Source: a bacterium (lineage in GTDB: Bacteria > Myxococcota_A > Bradymonadia > UBA7976 > UBA1532). From it: 64,000 nucleotides of DNA. The number at the start of each line of letters is the position of its first letter. Position 1 is the stretch's first letter. Positions 9,488-18,440 of this stretch are shown here, in pieces. Where the stretch lies: contig JAUHYW010000003.1 in NCBI GenBank assembly GCA_030426085.1, forward strand, positions 1 through 64,000, in the 5' to 3' direction. A program made the translations under genes and the position numbers. The notes below the pieces were generated by a model. The model was not told where the DNA came from. It did no database searches and worked only from the letters and a program-made list of their open reading frames with translations.

Positions 9488-11851
9488 TCAATAGCACGCC
9501 CCATCACCGGCGGCGTCGCGCCGGCAGCGCAGGGGGTCGGCGCAGTCGGCGTCGTCGAGGCAGCGATCGGCGCACACCCGCAGGGGCGCGGCCGGATCGC
9601 GGGCCAGATCGACGCAGCGCCCGCCCCCGCAGTCGGCGTCGGCCCGGCACGGCGCGCCGCAGCGGCCGCCGAGGTAGCCCGAGATGCACCACCCCGACCC
9701 GCACTCGCCGCCGCCGTCGCACGCCGCGAGGCGCGAGCCGGGACCGGCGGGCACGCAGGCCCCGGGCACCTCGCCCTCGCCGGCGGGCAGGGCCAGCGGC
9801 GCGCAGGCCTGCTCCGCCGGGCAGTCGGCCGCCGCCAGCCGACACGGGGCCCGGCAGCGCCGCCCGTCGGCCCCCTCCAGGCAGCCGGCGGCCCCCGGGC
9901 CGCAGTCGGCGTCGCCCGCGCAGGCAGCCCCGACGGCCGGCTCCGGCGGCGCGGCCACGCACTGCCCGCCCACCGCGTCCGCCGCCGGATCACACACCTC
10001 GCCCGCCGCGCACGGCGCCTCGGGCCCGCAGGCGCCGACGCACCACGACCCGCCGAAGCGCTCGACGCACGCCGTGCCCTCGGGGCAGCCGTCACCGCAG
10101 GGCGCCGCGCAGCGCCGGCCGAGGCACAGGCCCCCGGCGCAGTCGGCGTGGGCCGCGCACACCGCCCCGGGCGGCGCCTCGCCCACCGGCAGGCACAGCC
10201 GGTCGCGGCCCAGATCGACGCAGACCCCCGCGGCGCAGCCCGCGCCGCAGCGCCCCTGGCAGCGCCCGTCGAGGCACAGCCCGGCGGCGCAGTCGGCGGC
10301 CCCGGCGCACGGCGCGTCGGCCCCGCCCGGGCCGGGCTCGATGCAGGCCCCCGCCAGCCGATCGCACACCCGCCCCGCCCGGCAGTCGAGGTCGTCGGCG
10401 CAGCGGGGGTGGCACTGCCCGTCGCGGCAGATCGCGTCCGCCGGGCAGCCCGCCGCGCAGTCGGGCAGGCAGCGCCCGGCGGCGCAGGCCAGCCCCTCGG
10501 CGCACCCGTCGACCGCCTCGCAGGCGGCCTCGGCCGGCAGGGGGCGGGCCGCGCAGAACCGGCCCCGGCCCACCGAGACGCAGCGCAGGCCGGCGGGGCA
10601 CTCGGCGGTGCACGCCCCCAGGCAGCGCCCGGCGGCGCAGCGCCCCGAGGCGCAGTCCCGGTGGTCGGCGCACGCGGCCCCGGCCGCGGCCGAGCCCCGC
10701 CAGAAGCAGATGGGGCCCGCCGCGAAGCGGGCGTCGCAGAACGCCACCGAGGGGCAGTCGTCGTCGGCGGCGCAGGTCGGGAAGCAGAACGCGCCGTCGG
10801 CGAACCCCACGCAGCGGGTGCCGGCGGGGCAGGCGCCGTCGGCGCAGTCGGCGGTGCACACCCCCGCCCCGCAGACCGCCGACGCGCAGATGGGCCCCGC
10901 CTCGCAGCGGGCGCCGACCGTCGCCGGGCCCGCCGGGCGGCAGGCCGATCCGGTGATGTCGGCCACGCAGGCGGCGCCCGCCGGGCAGACCCCGTCGGGG
11001 CACGGCGCCGAGCAGCGCCCCAGATCACAGCGCCCCGAGGCGCACTCGGCGTGGGCCGCGCAGCCCGCGCCGGCCTCGGCGACGCCCCGGGTCACGCACA
11101 GCCGCTGATCGCCCACCAGCAGGCAGCGCCCGCTCGCGCCGCAGTCCTCGCTGTCGGCGCAGCGCCGCTCGCACAGGTTGGCCGCCGGGTAGCGCAGGCA
11201 CACCCGATCGTCGGCGCAGGCCCCGTCGGGGCAGGCGTCGGCGCAGCGCCCGCCGCGGCAGATGCCCGACTCGCAGTCGCCGCCCGACCCGCACACCGCC
11301 TCGAGCGGCCCTTCACCCACCGGGATGCACACCGCCTGCGTATGCAGCGCCAGGCACCGGCGATCGGCCGGGCACCGCCCGTCGTCGCAGGCCCCCGCGC
11401 AGCGCCCCTCGGCGCAGAACCAGCTCGCGCAGTCCTCCCGGGCGGCGCAGGCGTCCCCCGCCGCGCCGGGCCCCGGCGCCACGCACATGCCGGCGTCGAG
11501 CCCGACCACCGCGCACACCAGCCCCGGCGCGCAGTCCGCCGCCGAGCGGCACACCGCCGAGCACCGCCCGGCCCCGCCCCGCCCCGCGCACAGCGGCGTC
11601 GCCGCCTCGCAGTCCCCGTCCCGGGCGCACAGCGCCGAGCAGACCCCGTGCACGCACGACCCCCGGGCGCACTGCCCGGGCGCGCAGATCTCGCCGGCGG
11701 CCTTGCGCGGCGGGGGCGGCGTCGTGTCGGGGGGTGGCGGCGCGCGGTCGACCACCGCCCCGTCGGCCGGCGGCGTGACCGGCGGATCGTCACACGCCGC
11801 GCAGGCCAGCGCGGCGCCGAGCGGGAGCAGGATCCTGACAACCCGGTGCAT
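9488..11851 (-). CDS. large cysteine-rich repeat lipoprotein
   Basis: The 787-residue product starts with a lipoprotein signal (MHRVVRILLPLGAALACAAC) and a short Asp/Pro/Thr linker (PPPPDTTPPPP). Cys modules then continue to the last residues. The repeating theme is CxxxxDCAxGxCxxGRCxxxC followed by a CPxGxxCV unit and a C-P/G closing turn, with more than 80 cysteines in total. The repeat differs from the neighbour's: it is richer in Ala/Gly/Arg and longer per unit (roughly 45-50 residues), so this is not a simple duplicate. Longer upstream extension of the frame is possible but would run into the opposite-strand ATPase gene and lose the signal peptide. Probably anchored in the outer membrane; function unknown. 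Confidence 0.78.
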   Translation of the reverse strand: MHRVVRILLPLGAALACAACDDPPVTPPADGAVVDRAPPPPDTTPPPPRKAAGEICAPGQCARGSCVHGVCSALCARDGDCEAATPLCAGRGGAGRCSAVCRSAADCAPGLVCAVVGLDAGMCVAPGPGAAGDACAAREDCASWFCAEGRCAGACDDGRCPADRRCLALHTQAVCIPVGEGPLEAVCGSGGDCESGICRGGRCADACPDGACADDRVCLRYPAANLCERRCADSEDCGASGRCLLVGDQRLCVTRGVAEAGAGCAAHAECASGRCDLGRCSAPCPDGVCPAGAACVADITGSACRPAGPATVGARCEAGPICASAVCGAGVCTADCADGACPAGTRCVGFADGAFCFPTCAADDDCPSVAFCDARFAAGPICFWRGSAAAGAACADHRDCASGRCAAGRCLGACTAECPAGLRCVSVGRGRFCAARPLPAEAACEAVDGCAEGLACAAGRCLPDCAAGCPADAICRDGQCHPRCADDLDCRAGRVCDRLAGACIEPGPGGADAPCAGAADCAAGLCLDGRCQGRCGAGCAAGVCVDLGRDRLCLPVGEAPPGAVCAAHADCAGGLCLGRRCAAPCGDGCPEGTACVERFGGSWCVGACGPEAPCAAGEVCDPAADAVGGQCVAAPPEPAVGAACAGDADCGPGAAGCLEGADGRRCRAPCRLAAADCPAEQACAPLALPAGEGEVPGACVPAGPGSRLAACDGGGECGSGWCISGYLGGRCGAPCRADADCGGGRCVDLARDPAAPLRVCADRCLDDADCADPLRCRRDAAGDGACY

Positions 11852-11896
11852 CGGCGCATCGTAGCCCGAACCGCCGGGGCGACGCACGGCGCGGGG

Positions 11897-11926
11897 TTGA
11901 CTTCGCCTCTCGGACACGCGCAGATA
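11897..11926 (+). promoter_or_regulatory. candidate promoter for the DUF4143 ATPase gene
   Basis: TTGACT at 11897-11902 and CAGATA at 11921-11926 are separated by 18 bases, about 28 bases before the ATG. The -35 box is good and the -10 box is weak, so this is only a candidate. It sits in a short divergent gap next to the Cys-rich lipoprotein gene. Confidence 0.3.
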
Positions 11927-11953
11927 AGCGCAGTAGACTGAGCTTGGTTGGAT

Positions 11954-13372
11954 ATGCTCCAGGTCACGATCGACGATATCCGGCGACGACTGGCGCTGGA
12001 CAACCCATGGTGGTCGACGGGCAGCGTATACGCCCGCTTCCGGGACATTCCGCGCCGAGACTACTTCGAGCCTCTGATGGGGCTCATCGATGCGCCGGTG
12101 AATCGCTCGATCGTGGTGATGGGCCCGCGCCGGGTCGGCAAGACCGTGCTGCTTCATCAGGTGATCGCGACCCTTCTGGAGAGGGGTATCGAGCCCGGAC
12201 GCATCATGCACGTACCGCTCGACGTGCCGGTGTACGACGGCATCGGGTTGGAGCGCTTCATGCTGGACTGGGTCGACCGGGCGGGCCGGGGCCCTGAAGA
12301 GCGCTTCTACGTCTTCTTCGACGAGGTCCAATATCTCCAGGACTGGGAGATCCACCTCAAGACGCTGCACGATGCGTGGCCCGGGACCCGGTTCGTCGTG
12401 TCGGGATCCGCCGCTGCCGCGCTGCGCCGGAAGAGCCGTGAGTCGGGCGCGGGCCGATTCACCGACTTCATCCTGCCTCCGCTCACCTTCCGGGAGTACC
12501 TCCGGCTCTCACGCCTCGACGACCTCCTCGGTGTAGCGCCTTACACGCCGCCGGCTGATGTGGACATCGACGCGCTCAACGGCGCGCTGGTGGACTACAT
12601 CAACACGGGCGGCTTCCCGGAGATCGTCGTCAATGCGGCCACCCGCGCCGACTCCGAGCGATACATCCGCCAGGACATCATCGACAACGTGCTGCTCCGT
12701 GATCTGCCGAGCCTGTATGGGATCCAGGATGTGCAGGAACTCAACCGGTTCTTCGCCACCCTGGCCTACAACACGGGCCAGGAGGTCAGCATGGATGAGC
12801 TGGCCAAGAGCAGCCAGGTCAGCAAGAACACCCTCCGTCGATATCTGGAGTACCTCGAAGCCGCCTTCCTGATCGTGACGGTCGATCGGGTGGACCACCA
12901 GGCCCGGCGATTCCAGCGGCGCACGCACTTCAAGGTCTACCTGACTAACCCCTGCATCCGGGCCGCGCTCTTCGGCGCGACCGGACCCGATGATCCGGCG
13001 ATGGGCGCGCTGGTCGAGACGGCGCTCTTCGCACAATGGGCCCACTGGCCGGCGATGCAGCGACACTTGACCTATGCCCGCTGGCGTGGTGGCTACGAGG
13101 TCGATCTGGTCTATCTCTATGCCGAGAAGCCTCGCTGGTGCCTGGAGGTCAAGTGGTCGGATCGATTCGTCGACCGACCGGCGGGCCTGAAGGGTCTGGT
13201 CCGGTTCGCTGAGCATCCGAGCGAACCGCGATTGGAAGCCACCACCCGCAGCCGTTGGGCCGAGACCGGACCGCCTCCTGTTCACCACAGGCCGGCGGCC
13301 GTGGAGATTCTGCGGGTCGGGAGCATGGTCACCGATGGCCAGATTCGCGAATATCTCAAGCTGGCAACGTGA
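11954..13372 (+). CDS. AAA-family ATPase with C-terminal DUF4143 domain
   Basis: The 472-residue product (ATG start; a TTG two codons earlier is possible) has Walker A GPRRVGKT at residues 57-64 and Walker B FYVFFDEV with the DE pair at 123-124. A sensor-type VVSGSAAAAL follows. A helix-turn-helix-like segment (MDELAKSSQVSKNTLRRYLE, about 275-295) and the nuclease-like C-terminal region (YEVDLVYLYAEKPRWCLEVK, about 380-400) complete the usual ATPase plus DUF4143 architecture. Members are scattered, often mobile genes of unclear role. Third positions are visibly less GC-rich than in flanking genes, which suggests horizontal acquisition. Its end overlaps the convergent histidine kinase gene by 17 bases. 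Confidence 0.88.
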   Translation: MLQVTIDDIRRRLALDNPWWSTGSVYARFRDIPRRDYFEPLMGLIDAPVNRSIVVMGPRRVGKTVLLHQVIATLLERGIEPGRIMHVPLDVPVYDGIGLERFMLDWVDRAGRGPEERFYVFFDEVQYLQDWEIHLKTLHDAWPGTRFVVSGSAAAALRRKSRESGAGRFTDFILPPLTFREYLRLSRLDDLLGVAPYTPPADVDIDALNGALVDYINTGGFPEIVVNAATRADSERYIRQDIIDNVLLRDLPSLYGIQDVQELNRFFATLAYNTGQEVSMDELAKSSQVSKNTLRRYLEYLEAAFLIVTVDRVDHQARRFQRRTHFKVYLTNPCIRAALFGATGPDDPAMGALVETALFAQWAHWPAMQRHLTYARWRGGYEVDLVYLYAEKPRWCLEVKWSDRFVDRPAGLKGLVRFAEHPSEPRLEATTRSRWAETGPPPVHHRPAAVEILRVGSMVTDGQIREYLKLAT

Positions 13373-14729
13373 CCTCGAACCGCGCCCCTGCGCCCGACGG
13401 CGCCAGGGCGATGCGGCCCCCGTGGGCCTCGGCGATCTTGCGGCACAGGGCCAGCCCCAGGCCGGTCCCCTTCTCCCGGGTCGTGTAGAACGCCTCGAAC
13501 GCCCGCTCGGCGACCGCCGGGGGCAGCCCGGGGCCGTCGTCGGTCACCGCGAAGCCCGCCGCCGTGCGCTCGACCGTCACCCGACCCGCCCCGGCCTGAG
13601 CCGCGTTGCGCGTCAGGTTGAGCAGCAGCCGCCGGAGCTGGGCCCGGTCACCGACCACCGACGGCGCGTCGCCCGCCGGCCCTCGCACCTCGACCTCGAC
13701 CAGCCCCCGCACCTCGCCGCACAGCGCCGCCAGATCGATGGGCCCGGTCTCCAGCGGGCTCTGGCGGGCGTAGGCCAGAAACTCCTCGACCACCCGCTCC
13801 AGGGTGCCCAGCTCGCGCTCGATGCGGCCGAGCATGTCGGCCTCGTCGGGGCGGTCGGCCAGATCCTCGCCCAGCAGGCCCACGAACAGCTTCATGCCGC
13901 CCAGCGGGTTGCGCACCTCGTGGGCGATGCCGCCGAGCATGAGCTGCATCTCCCGCTCGCGGCGCAGCAGCGCGTCGCGCATCTCGTCCATGGTGCGGGC
14001 GAGCTGACCGATCTCGACCGCGCCCCCGCCGGCCGCGATCGGGGCGTCGAGGTCCCCAGCGCCGATGCGGGCCGAGGCTCGGGCCAGCCGGGCCAGCGGG
14101 GCGGTCAGCGCCCGGCTGAAGAGGATCATCAGCGCGGCCAGCGCGGCCAGCGCCAGCGCGCCCAGCGCCACCAGATACCGCTGGAGCGCGTCGAGCGCGG
14201 CGTAGTTCGTCGCCCGGCCCTCGACCCCCAGCACCGCCACCACGCCGTCGTCGTGCACCACCGGCGCGTACCCCCGCTTGTAGCGCACCCCGTCGAGGCC
14301 GGTGTACAGCACCGAGGCCGCCGTCTCGCCCCGGGCCACCTGCTCCAGTTCGAAGCGGTCCTGGGCCAGCTCCCGGTCGGGCTCGCCGGGGGGCGGGGCG
14401 TCGGGGGCGGTGTCCACCAGCGAGCGGCCGTCGGTCGCCACCAGGAAGACCCGCCGGGCGCCGCTGACCTCGGCCACCCGGGCCAGGCGGGCCCGCAGGT
14501 TCTGGTGGGTGCGGGTGTTCTCCGGCCGGAAGCGGGCCACCAGCCCGGTGGGCAGCGAGGCGGCGGCGGTGGCCGCGGTGTCCTGCAAGCGCATGCCGAT
14601 CTCGTCCTCGAGCGCCGATCGGGCGGCGAAGACGGCCAGCCCCACGATGGCCCCGACGAAGAGCAGCGTCGGCGCGAGCACCGCCAGCAGCAGGCGGGCT
14701 CTCAGCGATCGGGGCAGCGGCGGGGCCAT
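13356..14729 (-). CDS. membrane sensor histidine kinase
   Basis: The 457-residue protein has two transmembrane helices (about 13-35 and 183-205) bracketing a periplasmic sensor domain of about 145 residues. HAMP-like and dimerisation segments follow. The H-box GGIAHEVRNPLGGMK places the phospho-accepting histidine at residue 270. N375 (NLTRNAAQAG), DDGPG at 397-401 and GTGLGLAL at 421-428 form the ATPase site, and all are intact. The product would autophosphorylate and signal to a response regulator, but no regulator gene adjoins it, so it is an orphan kinase here. The H-box style resembles NtrB/ZraS-type kinases that usually pair with sigma-54 activators; that partner is inferred, not seen. 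Confidence 0.92.
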   Translation of the reverse strand: MAPPLPRSLRARLLLAVLAPTLLFVGAIVGLAVFAARSALEDEIGMRLQDTAATAAASLPTGLVARFRPENTRTHQNLRARLARVAEVSGARRVFLVATDGRSLVDTAPDAPPPGEPDRELAQDRFELEQVARGETAASVLYTGLDGVRYKRGYAPVVHDDGVVAVLGVEGRATNYAALDALQRYLVALGALALAALAALMILFSRALTAPLARLARASARIGAGDLDAPIAAGGGAVEIGQLARTMDEMRDALLRREREMQLMLGGIAHEVRNPLGGMKLFVGLLGEDLADRPDEADMLGRIERELGTLERVVEEFLAYARQSPLETGPIDLAALCGEVRGLVEVEVRGPAGDAPSVVGDRAQLRRLLLNLTRNAAQAGAGRVTVERTAAGFAVTDDGPGLPPAVAERAFEAFYTTREKGTGLGLALCRKIAEAHGGRIALAPSGAGARFEVTLPA

Positions 14730-14840
14730 GCCGTTGCATACACCGCCGGGGCGCCCCGCGAAACATCACACAGACGTCGTTTGCGCCCCGGGCGGTGATG
14801 CGTTAGAGATCGCCCTTTGCACGGCAGCACGCGGAGCGGC

Positions 14841-17800
14841 ATGGCGGGCGTCCTCCGGCAACCGGACCCGAGCATCGTCACCGAGAAGAAGGCCGCGGCC
14901 GTCCTGCGCCACCTGGGCCTCGAGTGGGCGGCCGAGCCGGGGTTCGTGCCCCGGCCGCTGCCTCCGATCGTGCCGCTCAGCCCGCGCAACCCCCGCGACT
15001 GGTGGGTCGGCGAAGAGGCGATGGTCACCTTCCACGGCACGCCCGAGGAGTTCCCCACCGGCGGCCGCTGGACCTGTGATCGTGATCCCCGCTCCGAGGG
15101 GCGCTGCTGGGAGGTCGCCGCCGCCATCCTGGTGCACTGCTGGAACCGCCCCGACCTGCGGCCGCTGTTCGACGTGCCGAGCTGGTCGCTGGACCTGCTC
15201 GACCTGATGCGGCCCACCGCCGAAGAAGAGGCCCCCGAGCGCCGCCGCGGCTGGATCCGGTACACGCTGCTGCCCGATGACGACCACCCGGGGGTGCTGC
15301 CCGTCCGGCGCCACCTCATCCGCCTCTCCCGGCGGGACGGGCAGCCGCTCAAGCCGCGCATGATGCCGGCCGATCTGAGCGAGGTCGAGCAGCAGATCGA
15401 AGGGCTGCGCCCGGCCGACCGGCTGTTCCACGACGTGCACGAGGCGCTGCGGGCCCTCGAGCGCCCCCCGCTGACCGCCGCCCCCGATCAGGTCGAAGAG
15501 GCCCGCGCCCGGCTGCGGGCCCGGGCGTTCGCCCTGCTGCTCGAGGTCGACGACCTGTGGCACGGCGAGGCGCCCATCGGGGGCGGCCCGCCGCACCTGC
15601 CGGTCCTCGAGGCCCGCGACCACCCCGACGGGGGCATCGCCCTGCGCTGGCGCACCCCCATCCGGGCCTCGTGGCGGGCGGGGCCGGGCTACGTGCTCAC
15701 CGACGACACCCTGCGCCCGCTGGCCCCGACCCACCTCGCCCGTGAGCCGTCCCTGCTCACCGCGCCGCTGCCGGTGGTGCCGGCGGGCGACGCGGCGGAC
15801 TTCGTCGAGCGCTTCGTGCTGCAGAGCGGGGTCGCGATGGACCTCGACAGCGCGCACCTGCCGCCGACGGTCGAGCCGGCGCGCATCGAGGGCCGGCTGC
15901 TGCTCGACGAGGTCGACGGCGCGCTGGCGCTCGACGCCCGCATCGCCTACTGCGCCGACGGCGACCCGCCCGAGCTGCCGGTCGAGCCGGCCGACCCCGC
16001 GCCGCAGAAGGTGATGGGCGAGGCGCTGCTGCGCCGGGATCGCGAGGCCGAGGCCCGGCTGATGGCCGAGGCCGAGGCCGCCCTGGGGCACGGCCTGCCC
16101 GCCCGGCTCACCGACGACGCCGCCCTGGGGGTGCTGCTCGACGGCCTGCCCCGGCTGCCCGCCACCTGGCGGGTCGAGGGCAGCGACGCCCTCCAGACCT
16201 ACCGGGTCGCCGGCCGGCTCGCGCCCCGGATCAGCGTGCCCAGCGGCATCGACTGGCTCGACCTCAAGGTGCAGTTCGCGGTGGGCGAGCAGCGGATCGA
16301 CGCCGCCGAGGTGCTGGCGAGCTGGCGGGCCGGGCGGCGCTTCCACCGGCTGCCCGACGGGGCGCTGGCCCGGCTGCCCGACCAGTGGCTCGAGCGCCAC
16401 GGCGCGATCGGCGACGAGATCGAGGCCCTGCGCCGGGCGGGCGGCGGCCGGCTTCAGGCCCACGCCGCGCCGCTGGTGGCCGAGCTGCTCGAGCAGGCCG
16501 AGGGCGACCGCGACCGCTGGGCCCGCATCAAGGCCCGGCTCGACGCGGTGGACGCGATCCCCGAGTGCGAGCCGCCCGAGGGCCTGCACGCCCAGCTCCG
16601 GGACTACCAGAAGGGCGGCTACCGCTGGCTGCGCTGGCTGCGCGACCTGGGCCTGGGCGGGGTGCTGGCCGACGACATGGGGCTGGGCAAGACGGTGCAG
16701 GCGCTGGCGCTGCTGCTCGACACCCACGCCGAGCCCGGGCAGCCCTCGCTGGTCGTCGCGCCGACCTCGGTCATCTACAACTGGGCCGACGAAGCCGCCC
16801 GCTTCACCCCGTCGCTGAAGGTGCACGTGCACCACGGCCCCCAGCGCCCGCCGCTGCCCCCGGAGGACGCCGATCTGGTCATCACCTCGTACGCCCTGCT
16901 GAGGGCCGACGAGGTGGCCTTCGCCGGGCCGTGGCGGGTGATGATCCTGGACGAAGCCCAGCGCATCAAGAACCCCCGCAGCAACGTCGCCCGCGCCGCC
17001 CGGGAGCTCGACGCCCGCCACCGCTTCGCGCTGACCGGCACCCCGCTCGAGAACCACCTGCTCGAGCTGTGGAGCATCTTCGAGTGCCTGATGCCCGGCT
17101 TCTTCGGCACCCGGGCGGTCTTCCAGCGGCGCTACGCCCTGCCCATCGAGCGCGACCGGGACGAGGTGGCCCTCGCCGCGCTGCGCGCCCGGCTCAAGCC
17201 GTTCGTGCTGCGCCGGCTCAAGCGCGAGGTCGCCCGGGAGCTGCCGCCCCGCCAGGAGCAGATCCTGTACTGCGAGCTCGGCGACACCCAGCGCCGGCTG
17301 TACGAGCGGGTCAAGGCCACCTACCGCGAGGCGGTGCTGCGCCGGGTCGACGCCGTGGGCCTCGCCCGCTCGACGCTGCCGGTGCTCGAGGCGCTGATGC
17401 GGCTGCGGCAGGCGTGCTGCGACCCGGGGCTGCTGCCGTTCCCCGAGGCCCGGGAGGTCGGGGCGTCGGCCAAGCTCGAACTGCTCGAGGAGACGCTCGA
17501 AGAGACCATCGACGCCGGGCACCGCACGCTGGTGTTCAGCCAGTGGACCTCGCTGCTCAAGCGGGTCGCGCCCCGGCTCGACGCCCGCGGCTGGCCCTAC
17601 CTGTACCTCGACGGCGGCACCCGCAACCGCCATGAGCTCGTCGGCCGGTGGAACGACCCCGAGGGCCCGCCGGTGTTCCTCGTCAGCCTCAAGGCGGGCG
17701 GGGCCGGGCTCAACCTCGTCGGCGCGGACCACGTCATCCACCTCGACCCGTGGTGGAACCCGGCCGTCGAAGACCAGGCCACCGACCGGGCCCACCGCAT

Positions 17801-18278
17801 CGGCCAGACGAAGCCGGTGGTGGCCTACAAGCTGGTCGCCCGGGACACGGTCGAAGAGAAGGTGCTCGCGCTCCAGGCCCGCAAGCGGGCGCTGTTCGAC
17901 GCCACCGTCGACCAGGGGCGCTACCGGGTCGACCAGCTCACCCGGGAAGACCTCGAGGCCGTCCTGCGGGCCGAGGACCCCGAGGCGGCGCCGCTGACGG
18001 CGCTCGACGACGACTTCGAGCTCGAGGGCTTCGAAGGCTTCGGCGAGCCGCTCGACCTCGACCCCCCGCCCCCGCCGAAGCCCGCCGCCCGCGAGGCCCC
18101 GGTGGACGACCCCATCGAGCTGATCGCCCGCGGCGGCCGCATCACCAACGCCCGGATCCGCAAGGCCACCGGCTGGAGCGCCGACCGGGCCCGCGCCTGG
18201 CTGCGGGAGCAGGTCCGCGACGGCAAGCTGATCAAGCGGGGGCGCAAGCGGGGCACCTACTACGAAGCGCCGGCGTGA
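14841..18278 (+). CDS. SNF2-family DEAD/DEAH-box helicase with N-terminal extension and C-terminal winged-helix-like tail
   Basis: I use the ATG at 14841 because GGAG precedes it by four bases; a TTG at 14817 is also in frame. The 1145-residue protein has about 570 residues of unassigned N-terminus and then the SNF2 ATPase. Motif I DDMGLGKT lies near 610-617, motif II is ILDEAQRIKNP near 702, and the second RecA lobe contains LVFSQWTSLLKRV, LKAGGAGLNLV and QATDRAHRIGQTKPV. The last 50 residues (RGGRITNARIRKATGWSADR onwards) look like a DNA-binding winged helix. Motif II is DEAQ rather than DEAH. Likely a double-stranded DNA translocase in repair or transcription. It is monocistronic; the histidine kinase gene diverges from it. 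Confidence 0.92.
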   Translation: MAGVLRQPDPSIVTEKKAAAVLRHLGLEWAAEPGFVPRPLPPIVPLSPRNPRDWWVGEEAMVTFHGTPEEFPTGGRWTCDRDPRSEGRCWEVAAAILVHCWNRPDLRPLFDVPSWSLDLLDLMRPTAEEEAPERRRGWIRYTLLPDDDHPGVLPVRRHLIRLSRRDGQPLKPRMMPADLSEVEQQIEGLRPADRLFHDVHEALRALERPPLTAAPDQVEEARARLRARAFALLLEVDDLWHGEAPIGGGPPHLPVLEARDHPDGGIALRWRTPIRASWRAGPGYVLTDDTLRPLAPTHLAREPSLLTAPLPVVPAGDAADFVERFVLQSGVAMDLDSAHLPPTVEPARIEGRLLLDEVDGALALDARIAYCADGDPPELPVEPADPAPQKVMGEALLRRDREAEARLMAEAEAALGHGLPARLTDDAALGVLLDGLPRLPATWRVEGSDALQTYRVAGRLAPRISVPSGIDWLDLKVQFAVGEQRIDAAEVLASWRAGRRFHRLPDGALARLPDQWLERHGAIGDEIEALRRAGGGRLQAHAAPLVAELLEQAEGDRDRWARIKARLDAVDAIPECEPPEGLHAQLRDYQKGGYRWLRWLRDLGLGGVLADDMGLGKTVQALALLLDTHAEPGQPSLVVAPTSVIYNWADEAARFTPSLKVHVHHGPQRPPLPPEDADLVITSYALLRADEVAFAGPWRVMILDEAQRIKNPRSNVARAARELDARHRFALTGTPLENHLLELWSIFECLMPGFFGTRAVFQRRYALPIERDRDEVALAALRARLKPFVLRRLKREVARELPPRQEQILYCELGDTQRRLYERVKATYREAVLRRVDAVGLARSTLPVLEALMRLRQACCDPGLLPFPEAREVGASAKLELLEETLEETIDAGHRTLVFSQWTSLLKRVAPRLDARGWPYLYLDGGTRNRHELVGRWNDPEGPPVFLVSLKAGGAGLNLVGADHVIHLDPWWNPAVEDQATDRAHRIGQTKPVVAYKLVARDTVEEKVLALQARKRALFDATVDQGRYRVDQLTREDLEAVLRAEDPEAAPLTALDDDFELEGFEGFGEPLDLDPPPPPKPAAREAPVDDPIELIARGGRITNARIRKATGWSADRARAWLREQVRDGKLIKRGRKRGTYYEAPA

Positions 18279-18366
18279 GGCGGGCCGGCGGGCAGAGGCC
18301 TCGGGGCCGAACCTCGAGCCGCGCGTGAACCCGATCGCCGCCCGGCGCGACGTACACCCGTCCGCT

Positions 18367-18375
18367 TGCTACTCT
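18367..18375 (+). promoter_or_regulatory. candidate extended -10 element (TGC TACTCT)
   Basis: TGC directly precedes TACTCT about 66 bases before the GTG start of the charged-helix protein, in the gap after the SNF2 gene. No good -35 box is seen, which extended -10 promoters tolerate. The same TGC-plus-hexamer form appears before the genes at 21013 and 35931. Confidence 0.3.
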
Positions 18376-18440
18376 GAGGGCGTCGAACATCCCCTGCATG
18401 CCCTCGTCGGGGTCGCGCCCCGAGCCGCCGAGGAGCCCCC

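Noticed and set aside
11852-12370. Upstream extension of the second Cys-rich lipoprotein.
   Set aside because: It would bury the lipoprotein signal 170 residues inside the protein and overlap the ATPase gene; the ATG at 11851 is better.
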